From contig JACCSZ010000271.1 in NCBI GenBank assembly GCA_013812695.1, positions 1 to 7,545 of the forward strand: 7,545 nt of DNA, read 5' to 3'. This DNA comes from Gemmatimonadales bacterium. Lineage in GTDB: Bacteria; Gemmatimonadota; Gemmatimonadetes; Gemmatimonadales; GWC2-71-9. Numbering within the stretch: the first letter of the stretch is position 1; each line of letters starts with the position of its first letter. Shown piece after piece: positions 1 to 5,516 of this stretch. The notes under the pieces are model-generated. The model saw only the letters and a list, made by a program, of their open reading frames with translations, did not search any database and was not told the origin of the DNA. The translations under genes and the position numbers were made by a program.

Positions 1-22
1 CCTTCGCTTCGCTCAGGATGAC
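1..22 (-). repeat. Dispersed palindrome-like repeat, copy A (cut by window edge)
   Basis: Read on the minus strand this is GTCATCCTGAGCGAAGCGAAGG, the same core as the copies near 2612, 4206 and 4342. It begins about 10 nt after the stop codon of the serA-like gene, in the direction of its transcription, and runs off the left edge. The repetition is visible directly. Its function is unknown. A role as a 3' mRNA element or as mobile debris is inference. Confidence 0.75.
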
Positions 23-32
23 GGCGTGCCCC

Positions 33-1253
33 CTACCTCCCCCGCCCATCGATCGCGCTCAGCTCCACGCTGATGATGTCGCCGTTCCCCGTCCGGATCC
101 GCTCCAGCTCGTCCCGGTCGGGCACCCCGTCAAGATGGATGCGTGCCAGCGTTGCCTGTGCGCCGTGGTAGATGATATTCTCGACTTCTTCCACGTTGAT
201 CGCGCCGCCCGCGAGCACGCCGAACACGTGGGCCAGCACGCCCGGCCGGTTCCGGTGCCGGATCGAGAGCACGTGGGTTGCGGAGCTGCGCGCGAGCCGG
301 TTGACGACGTTGGGCACCTCGCCGCTGTCGCGGAAGGTCTGCACGATCCGGATGACCTCATGCGCGATGGCCACCTGCGCCTGGTCCGTGGAGGCGCCCA
401 CGTGATGCGTGCCGTACACGCCGGGCACCTGCAGGATGGCGTTGCCGAAGGCACCGGTGCCGCCCGCCGGCTCGTGCTCGAACACGTCGAGCCCCGCCCT
501 AAGCTTCTTCTCCCGTACCGCCGCGGCCAGCGCCGCCTCGTCCACCACCGAGCCGCGCGAGGTGTTGATCAGATAGGCGCCCGGCCGCATCGCCCCCAGA
601 AACTCGGCGCCCACCAGGTGCTTGGTCTCCGCGTTGGCGGCCACGTTGATCGACACCGCGTCCGCCTGGCGCGCGACCTCGAGCGGCGTCTGCGCGTAGG
701 TGATGCCGAGCCGGTCGGCTTCCTCGTGGGTCAGGTTGCGCGACCACCCGATGACGCGCATGCCGAACGCCTGCGCCCGCGTCGCGATCTCGCGCCCGAT
801 CTGCCCCAGCCCGACGATGCCGAGCGTCCGTCCGTGCAGCCCCCGCGCCTTCGAGTATTCGCCCTTGTTCCAGGTGCCCCGACGAAGCTCCGCGGTCTGG
901 TCGGGAATGCGGCGGTCGCAGGTGAGCAGCAATCCGAGCACCAGCTCGGCCACCGCGATCGAGTTCTTCCCCGGACAGTTGGAGACGAACACACCCAGGC
1001 CCGAGGCCGTGTTCACGTCGATCGTGTCGATGCCGGCGCCTGCCCGGATGACCAGCATCAGCGCGGTGCCGGCCTTGAGCGACTCCGCGTTCACCTTCTT
1101 GCCCCGAACGATGAGAACGTGTGGATCGGTCTCGCGAATGGCCGCCGGGAGCGCCTCGGCCTTCAGGTCGGGCTGCGCGACGACGCTGCACCCGAGCTCC
1201 TTGAGCCCGTCGATCCCCACCTTCTCGAACTTGTCCGCGATCAGCACCCTCAT
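33..1253 (-). CDS. serA: D-3-phosphoglycerate dehydrogenase-like 2-hydroxyacid dehydrogenase with ACT domain
   Basis: This 406-residue cytosolic enzyme most likely oxidises 3-phosphoglycerate to 3-phosphohydroxypyruvate with NAD, the first step of serine synthesis. Residues 1-100 and 285-320 form the substrate-binding part. The Rossmann nucleotide-binding part spans about 100-284, with GLGQIGRE at 148-155. The catalytic relay of the family is visible: Arg233 in NTSRGSVVDE, Glu261 in LDVFEHEP and His284 in HHVGAST. A C-terminal ACT domain (about 327-395, starting HRNRPGVLAHVF) suggests allosteric control, typically by serine. Length matches the short PGDH type (about 410 residues) without the extra intervening domain. 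It starts 30 bp after the stop of the DUF1015 gene, so the two are probably co-transcribed. The ATG has only a weak G-rich Shine-Dalgarno-like stretch about 12 nt upstream. Family membership is firm. Phosphoglycerate as substrate is likely but other hydroxyacids are possible. No serC or serB is present here. Confidence 0.9.
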   Translation of the reverse strand: MRVLIADKFEKVGIDGLKELGCSVVAQPDLKAEALPAAIRETDPHVLIVRGKKVNAESLKAGTALMLVIRAGAGIDTIDVNTASGLGVFVSNCPGKNSIAVAELVLGLLLTCDRRIPDQTAELRRGTWNKGEYSKARGLHGRTLGIVGLGQIGREIATRAQAFGMRVIGWSRNLTHEEADRLGITYAQTPLEVARQADAVSINVAANAETKHLVGAEFLGAMRPGAYLINTSRGSVVDEAALAAAVREKKLRAGLDVFEHEPAGGTGAFGNAILQVPGVYGTHHVGASTDQAQVAIAHEVIRIVQTFRDSGEVPNVVNRLARSSATHVLSIRHRNRPGVLAHVFGVLAGGAINVEEVENIIYHGAQATLARIHLDGVPDRDELERIRTGNGDIISVELSAIDGRGR

Positions 1254-1283
1254 GCGACGTCGCCCCGCCCGGTTCCAAGGAGC

Positions 1284-2507
1284 CTACAAGGTATGTACGA
1301 ACAGCCCACTGCGCAGCTTGGGCTCGAACCACGTGCTCTTGGGTGGCATGATCTGGCCGGCGTCCGACACCGCCATGAGCTGCTCGAGCGTCGTGGGGTA
1401 GAGCGAGAAAGCGATCGCCATCTCGCCCGAGCGGACCCGGCGCTCGAGCTCCGCCGTGCCGCGGATGCCGCCCACGAAATCGATCCGCTTATCGGTGCGA
1501 GGATCGCCCACGTCGAGGATGGGGCCGAGTACGCGGTCCTGGAGCAGCGAGACGTCCAGCGAGCCGATCGGGTCGCCGCGGTCGATCGTGCGCTCGTCGA
1601 GCTCGAGCCGGTACCACTCGTTCAACAGGAAGCAGCAGAAGGTCGCCGGCGCGGCCGGCACCGGGTCGCTCGTGGTGCTGACGTGGCCCACGTGCGCCAG
1701 GCGCGCGAGGATCTGGTCGGCACCCTGTCCGGCCAGGTCGCGGACCACCCGGTTGTACGGCAGGATCCGGAGCTGCTCCGCCGGAAACAGGACGGCCAGG
1801 AACCAGTTGTACTCGCCGTCACCGCGGCGCTGAGCGGGCGCGTGCCGAAGCTCGCGGCCGGCGCGCCACGCGCTGGCCGAGCGATGATGGCCGTCGGCCA
1901 CGTAGGCATGCGGCACCGCGCGAAACACGTCGAGGAATGGCGCCGGCTCGGCGATCCGCCACACCGTGTGCCGCACCCCGTCGGCGGCGGTGAAGTCGTA
2001 GAGCGGGACGGTGGCCACGATCGGCCGGCTCAGCGCCTCGATCTCCGGCCGACCCCGGTAGGTGAGGAAGACCGGCTCCGCGTTGGCGTGCAGCGTGAGC
2101 ACGTGCCGGGTGCGGTCGTCCTCCTTATCCTGCCGGGTCTTCTCGTGCTTCCGGATGACGTCCTGCTCGTAATCGTCGATGTGCACGCACCCGACGACCC
2201 CCGTCTGCGCCCGCCCGTCCATGATCTGGCGATAGAGGTACAGCGACGGCGTGCCTTCCCGGACCAGGGTTCCCTCGGCCTGGAACCGGTCGAGCGCGTC
2301 ACGCGCTTTGGCGTAGATGCGCGGGTCGTGAGGGTCGACATCCGCGGGCAGATCGATGTCCGAGCGGCCGACATGCAGGAAGCTGTACGGGTTCCCTTCC
2401 GCCAACATCACCGCTTCGGCACGGTTCACCACGTCATACGGCACCGCCGCCACCCGCTCGGCAAGCTCGGGGACGGGGCGGACGGCACGGAACGGAGCCA
2501 AGCGCAT
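1284..2507 (-). CDS. DUF1015 family protein, upstream partner of serA
   Basis: This 407-residue soluble protein has no signal peptide or membrane segment. It has the hallmarks of the DUF1015 family: an N-terminal R-A-V-R-P block, the AVPYDVV motif at 21-27, NPYSFLHV at 39-46, KHEKTR at 120-125 and the invariant-looking DGHHR motif at 205-209 (YVADGHHRSASA). The motifs span the full length and the size is normal, so it appears intact. The biochemical function is not established to my knowledge. The family is often found beside serA and serC, as here, which points to serine or phosphoserine metabolism. The DGHHR motif recalls the ParB/sulfiredoxin-fold serine kinases SerK and SbnI; this link is from memory and is inference. 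The ATG at 2507 has no clear Shine-Dalgarno sequence, but conserved sequence begins at residue 2. A weak promoter candidate lies about 43 bp upstream. Confidence 0.9.
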   Translation of the reverse strand: MRLAPFRAVRPVPELAERVAAVPYDVVNRAEAVMLAEGNPYSFLHVGRSDIDLPADVDPHDPRIYAKARDALDRFQAEGTLVREGTPSLYLYRQIMDGRAQTGVVGCVHIDDYEQDVIRKHEKTRQDKEDDRTRHVLTLHANAEPVFLTYRGRPEIEALSRPIVATVPLYDFTAADGVRHTVWRIAEPAPFLDVFRAVPHAYVADGHHRSASAWRAGRELRHAPAQRRGDGEYNWFLAVLFPAEQLRILPYNRVVRDLAGQGADQILARLAHVGHVSTTSDPVPAAPATFCCFLLNEWYRLELDERTIDRGDPIGSLDVSLLQDRVLGPILDVGDPRTDKRIDFVGGIRGTAELERRVRSGEMAIAFSLYPTTLEQLMAVSDAGQIMPPKSTWFEPKLRSGLFVHTL

Positions 2508-2549
2508 GCGATGGAGCCCGGTAAAGGACGCGCGGCGTGAACGGACGGC

Positions 2550-2579
2550 ATCCTATGCGCGGACGCGGGGTGAACGCAA
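2550..2579 (-). promoter_or_regulatory. Weak sigma70-like promoter candidate for the DUF1015-serA pair
   Basis: On the minus strand, TTGCGT (2579-2574) is followed after 18 bp by TAGGAT (2555-2550). That gives 3 of 6 and 4 of 6 matches to TTGACA and TATAAT. It lies in the only gap upstream of the pair, about 43 bp before the DUF1015 start codon. Chance matches of this quality are common, so confidence is low. Confidence 0.2.
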
Positions 2580-2591
2580 GCGGGTGGCGCT

Positions 2592-2637
2592 GGATCGTTC
2601 GCACCGGGGCTGTCATCCTGAGCGGAGCGAAGGATCG
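2592..2637. repeat. Dispersed repeat, copy B, with an imperfect hairpin
   Basis: CTGAGCGGAGCGAAGGATC ends at 2636 and is preceded by GTCATC, giving the fullest single copy of the repeat (2612-2636, plus orientation). GCGAAGGATC (2627-2636) can pair at 9 of 10 positions with GATCGTTCGC (2593-2602), leaving a 24-nt loop. It sits 20 bp after the stop of the transporter fusion gene and upstream of the DUF1015 gene. It could act as a transcript-end structure for the transporter operon, but there is no T-tract, so a classic intrinsic terminator is not supported. Confidence 0.6.
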
Positions 2638-2656
2638 AGCGTCCTCCCCTCTCCCG

Positions 2657-4399
2657 TCACCCACCCCCCGGTCTCACCACACGCTCGCACGCGCCGAGCG
2701 CCGCGTCGACCCCCAGCGCCAGCACGGCCGCCGGGAGTGCGCCGGACAGGATCATGCGGGTGTCCGACAGCGCCAGCCCCGCCGCGATCGGATCGCCCAG
2801 CCCGCCCGCGCCGATGAACGCCGCCAGCGTGGCCGTTCCAACGTTGATTACGGCCGCGGTCCGGATCCCCGCCAGGATCAGCGGTGCCGCGAGCGGGAGG
2901 CGGACGTGGCGGAGAATCTGCCGCGGGGTCATGCCGAGCGCCCGCGCGGCGCCCACCGCGTCGGGCGCGGCGTTTCTCACGCCCGCGTAAGTGTTCCTGA
3001 GAATGGGGTAGAGCGAGTAGAGGAACAGGGCCACCAGCGCCGGCACCAGGCCGATGCCGAGCACCGGCAGCATGAATGCCAGCAGCGCGATCCCGGGGAT
3101 CGTCTGGAGCACGCCCACGCCGCGGATCACCGTCTCGGCCCCGCGACGGGCGCGCTCGAGCGCGAGGCCGAGCGGCACCGCGACCGCGATGGCGGCCACG
3201 AGGGACACGGATACCAGCAGCAGGTGCCGGGTGACGAGACGGAGTAGCGTTGCCCGCTCCGCCCAGAGATAGTCGGCGAGGCCTGCACGGCCCTGCTCCG
3301 GCCGCGGGCCGGACGCGTCGCCGCCGGGCGCGACGAGCCCGAGCTCGCGCAGCGCGTCCCCCGCCACGCGGGCCACCGGCTCGCCGTCCACCTCCACCCG
3401 GCGATTGAGTCCGCGCATGGCCGTCTCGCTCAGCCGGCCGCTCAGCTCGGTGAGCGCGGCCACCACCGCCGGGCGCCGCTCGGCCAGGCCGGGCGCCAGC
3501 ACCGCCGCCGCTTCGTAGGGAGGGAAGAACCCGCGGTCGTCCTCGAGCACTACGAGGTCATAGCGGGCGATCAGGCCGTCCGTGCCGTAGCCGTCGATCA
3601 CGTCCACCTCACCGGCGGCGAGGGCCTGGTACTTGATGGCAGGCAGCAGCGCGCGGGTGTCGCGGAATCGGAGGCCGTACGCGCCCTGGAGCCCCGGCAG
3701 TCCGTCCGCGCGGCCGAGAAAGTCGGGTGTCAGTCCGGCGCGTAGCGTCGGCGCCACGCGCGCCAGGTCCGTCAAGGTCCGCAGGCGGAGCCGCTCCGCC
3801 GTCTCGCGGCGCAGCGCGATCGCGTAGGTGTTCTGAAAGCCGAGCGGCGGAAGCCACCGGACCCCGAATCGCTCGCGGAATTCGCGCGCGACCTGCGCGT
3901 AGGCGGCCCGGGGATCGGCGCTCGGCCGCGCGTGCAGAATCGCGAGGAGGCCGGTGCCGGTGTACTCGGGGTAGACGTCGATGGCCCCGCGCCGAAGCGC
4001 GGCGAACGCGATCTCGGTGGCCCCCAGTCCGAGGCGGCGTTCGGCCGTGAGCCCACGGGCCTCGAGGAGCTGCGCGAACAGCTCGGCGAGCAGGTAGGAC
4101 TCGCCGAACGGCTTCGAGGCGACGACGATGGGAGGATCGGGCTGTTGCGCCAGGAGGCGGGCGGGGTGCAATGCACCGGCCGCACTACCCGACATCACCC
4201 CGACTGTCATGCTGAGCGGAGCCGCTGCCCTCCTGAGCGCAGCCGCTGCCCTCCTGAGCGCAGCCGCTGTCCTCCTGAGCGCAGCGAAGGATCGTCCGGG
4301 ACATGCGAGTGAGTTCCGCGGCTCACTCACACCACCCACCCGATCCCTCGCTCCGCTCGGGATGACAGCATCCACACGTCCACGTCCACGCCCCCTCAT
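2657..4399 (-). CDS. Fused substrate-binding/permease protein of an OpuC/ProXW-type ABC importer
   Basis: This 580-residue fusion should bind a quaternary-amine-type solute outside the membrane and carry it inward. Residues about 88-356 are an OpuAC-like receptor: PPIVVASKPFGESYLLAEL at the start, YPEYTGT at 143-149, GYGTDG at 270-275 and FFPPYEAA soon after. A linker leads to a MetI/OpuCB-like permease (about 380-575) with five predicted membrane segments. The cytoplasmic EAA loop (about 484-505, AARALGMTPRQIL...LPLAAP) contacts the ATPase. In stand-alone OpuCB the N-terminus appears to be outside, so an N-terminal receptor fits the topology. The ATG overlaps the upstream ATPase stop as ATGA and has GGTGG just ahead, which favours this start. 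Residues about 12-64 are translated from a dispersed repeat. In-frame alternatives at 4210 or 4195 would skip this. The signal peptide is poor from any of these starts: a short hydrophobic stretch (TVGVMSGSAAGAL) ending near LLAQQ. The substrate could be glycine betaine, choline, carnitine or ergothioneine, and cannot be settled from sequence. Confidence 0.85.
   Translation of the reverse strand: MRGRGRGRVDAVIPSGARDRVGGVSEPRNSLACPGRSFAALRRTAAALRRAAAALRRAAAPLSMTVGVMSGSAAGALHPARLLAQQPDPPIVVASKPFGESYLLAELFAQLLEARGLTAERRLGLGATEIAFAALRRGAIDVYPEYTGTGLLAILHARPSADPRAAYAQVAREFRERFGVRWLPPLGFQNTYAIALRRETAERLRLRTLTDLARVAPTLRAGLTPDFLGRADGLPGLQGAYGLRFRDTRALLPAIKYQALAAGEVDVIDGYGTDGLIARYDLVVLEDDRGFFPPYEAAAVLAPGLAERRPAVVAALTELSGRLSETAMRGLNRRVEVDGEPVARVAGDALRELGLVAPGGDASGPRPEQGRAGLADYLWAERATLLRLVTRHLLLVSVSLVAAIAVAVPLGLALERARRGAETVIRGVGVLQTIPGIALLAFMLPVLGIGLVPALVALFLYSLYPILRNTYAGVRNAAPDAVGAARALGMTPRQILRHVRLPLAAPLILAGIRTAAVINVGTATLAAFIGAGGLGDPIAAGLALSDTRMILSGALPAAVLALGVDAALGACERVVRPGGG
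4206..4366. repeat. Compound palindromic repeat element (copies C1 and C2 in inverted orientation)
   Basis: The left arm ends with CTGAGCGCAGCGAAGGATC (4275-4293). The right arm (4342-4366) is an inverted copy that matches it at about 21 of 25 positions when extended. Between them an inner pair GAGTGAG (4306-4312) and CTCACTC allows a second stem. The left arm has been expanded by 21-bp units. The whole element lies inside the open frame of the transporter fusion and just past the ATPase stop. It is free of minus-strand stops in that frame. As RNA it could fold into a long hairpin directly after the coupled start codon. Confidence 0.75.
4212..4274. repeat. Three tandem 21-bp units inside the palindromic element
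   Basis: Units at 4212-4232, 4233-4253 and 4254-4274 each begin CTGAGCG(G/C)AGCCGCTG and differ by only one or two bases. A fourth partial unit returns to the normal repeat ending in GAAGGATC. Because 21 is a multiple of 3, the minus-strand frame stays open and reads as repeats of A-L-R-R-A/T-A-A. This looks like slippage or unequal crossover within one half of the dispersed repeat. Confidence 0.85.
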
Positions 4400-5145
4400 C
4401 CCACCACCCGTGCCCTCGCCAGCAGCGTCCGCACATACGCCGTCGCGGGCGCCTCGCGCAGCTCGCCAGGCGGGGCCACCTGCTCGAGCCGACCCTGATG
4501 CATGACCGCGATCCGGTCCGCCAGCAGACACGCTTCGGCGAGATCGTGCGTGACGAGCAGCGCGGTCAGCGCGAGCTCGCGCCGGAGCTCCAGGAAGGTG
4601 CTCTGCAGGTCGGCTCGGGTGATCGCGTCGAGCGCGCCGAACGGCTCATCCAGGAGTACGATGTCCGGGCGCGCCGCGAGTGCTCTGGCCACCGCCGCGC
4701 GTTGGCGCTGGCCGCCCGAAAGCTCGCGCGGCCAGCGGTTTGCCATAGCGGCCGGGTCGAGACCGACGAGCCGCAGCGCCTGGTCGGCAAGCGCGGGCGG
4801 ATCGTTCATTCCCCGGAGCCACGGCACGAGCGCCACGTTTCGACCGATGGGCCAGTGCGGGAGCAACCCGCCATCCTGCGGCACGTACCCCACGCGGCGG
4901 CGCAGGTCCACCGGGTCGGACGCAGAGACATCGTCGCCCTGCACCACCACGACCCCGGCATCCGGGTCGGTGAGCCGGTTAAAGCAGCGCAGCAGCGTCG
5001 TCTTCCCGGACCCGCTTTCGCCGATGAGGGCGACGCATTCGCCCTGGCGCACCTCGAGCGAGACCCGGTCGAGCGCCACGATGGCGCCGTAGCGCTTCGA
5101 GACCTCGCGTGCGGCCAGCGCCGCGCCCATGGAAGGAGGAGCCAT
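4396..5145 (-). CDS. ABC transporter ATP-binding protein, OpuCA/ProV-like without CBS domains
   Basis: This 249-residue ATPase powers the importer encoded directly downstream. All nucleotide-binding motifs are present: Walker A GESGSGKTT at 42-50, Q-loop glutamine 90 in GYVPQDGG, signature LSGGQRQR at 142-149, Walker B IVLLDEP at 162-168, the D-loop ALD and the switch histidine at 200 (VTHD). RCFNRLTDPDAG after Walker A is typical of the glycine betaine/choline branch. It ends soon after the ATPase core, so the tandem CBS domains that sense ionic strength in OpuA- and OpuC-type ATPases are absent. Its TGA overlaps the ATG of the receptor-permease gene by the ATGA arrangement, indicating one operon with coupled translation. 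No Shine-Dalgarno sequence precedes the ATG at 5145. A second in-frame ATG at 5130 is preceded by a pyrimidine-rich stretch and is no better. Confidence 0.92.
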   Translation of the reverse strand: MAPPSMGAALAAREVSKRYGAIVALDRVSLEVRQGECVALIGESGSGKTTLLRCFNRLTDPDAGVVVVQGDDVSASDPVDLRRRVGYVPQDGGLLPHWPIGRNVALVPWLRGMNDPPALADQALRLVGLDPAAMANRWPRELSGGQRQRAAVARALAARPDIVLLDEPFGALDAITRADLQSTFLELRRELALTALLVTHDLAEACLLADRIAVMHQGRLEQVAPPGELREAPATAYVRTLLARARVVG

Positions 5146-5151
5146 CGCGGC

Positions 5152-5157
5152 AAGTTA
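5152..5157 (-). promoter_or_regulatory. Candidate -10 element for a leaderless ATPase transcript
   Basis: On the minus strand the sequence reads TAACTTGCCGCGATG, with TAACTT six bases before the ATG. That is the -10 to +1 distance expected if transcription begins at the start codon, and would agree with the missing Shine-Dalgarno site. TAACTT matches only 3 of 6 consensus bases and no good -35 is seen, so this is tentative. Confidence 0.2.
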
Positions 5158-5484
5158 CGACGAGCCGGCGCACCCAGACAGAGCGGAAGTCCGCCGACTC
5201 CGTCCGACTGTCGGCTCTCGCAATCTACGAGGAGACGACGCGCCGATTCGTCCGGAGCGCGCGCACTTGTGCACTCCGGCTTGACTCACCCGAGTGATCC
5301 CTGGACGCGGCGCGGTGAGCACGGCGCTCGGACGACCGCCGGTAACCTCAGCGGCCGTCCAACGTTCACGTTCGGGCACGGCGGAGCGCCCGTATGGCGC
5401 CGCACGCGGAGCGCGGTCGCTTCGGCCGCGCCAACCTGCAGAATGATGCACACTCGCAGCGAGCACGAAATTGGCATCGCGATC

Positions 5485-5499
5485 GGGGCTCAGAGCCCC
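5485..5499. promoter_or_regulatory. Perfect palindrome before the ribosome-binding site of the membrane protein gene
   Basis: GGGGCTCAGAGCCCC is a perfect inverted repeat with 7-bp arms around one base. It ends five bases before AGAGGA. CTCAGAG recurs 13 bp further on (5489-5495 and 5502-5508). It could be an operator, or in RNA a 5-bp stem with a 5-base loop that crowds the ribosome site. Function is inference. Confidence 0.4.
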
Positions 5500-5504
5500 A
5501 TCTC

Positions 5505-5510
5505 AGAGGA
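5505..5510 (+). promoter_or_regulatory. Shine-Dalgarno site AGAGGA that decides the start at 5517
   Basis: AGAGGA lies six bases before ATG 5517. The open frame continues upstream to an ATG at 5394, but those 41 extra residues resemble no domain and lack such a site. The recognisable N-terminal domain starts exactly at 5517. Confidence 0.65.
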
Positions 5511-5516
5511 TGCCGC

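Larger units (their letters stand above)
5146..5516. other. 371-bp divergent spacer between the transporter operon and the membrane protein gene
   Basis: No credible gene, tRNA or repeat copy is seen here. Frames open across it are low-complexity extensions of neighbouring or antisense frames. The spacer must hold the start signals for both directions. Visible items are a possible minus-strand -10 sequence (TAACTT) six bases before the ATPase ATG and a TTGACT at 5281-5286 without a good partner -10. There is also a palindrome at 5485-5499 just upstream of the plus-strand ribosome site. Confidence 0.6.

Noticed and set aside
18..2540. An 840-codon open frame on the plus strand across the serA and DUF1015 genes
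   Set aside because: It is exactly antisense to two genes with clear family motifs. Its product is Arg/His/Pro-rich without any recognisable domain, as expected from the antisense of GC3-biased genes.
4206..4366. Insertion sequence or CRISPR-like array
   Set aside because: There is no transposase, and the 21-bp units are directly adjacent without spacers. The element is a dispersed palindrome with a tandem expansion.
4400..4531. Upstream ATG at 4531 for the receptor-permease gene
   Set aside because: It would overlap the ATPase gene by more than 130 bp and adds only low-complexity residues. The ATGA overlap at 4399 is far more plausible.
5394..5516. N-terminal extension of the membrane protein gene from ATG 5394
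   Set aside because: There is no ribosome site ahead of it and no domain in the 41 residues. AGAGGA at 5505-5510 supports ATG 5517, where the recognisable domain begins.
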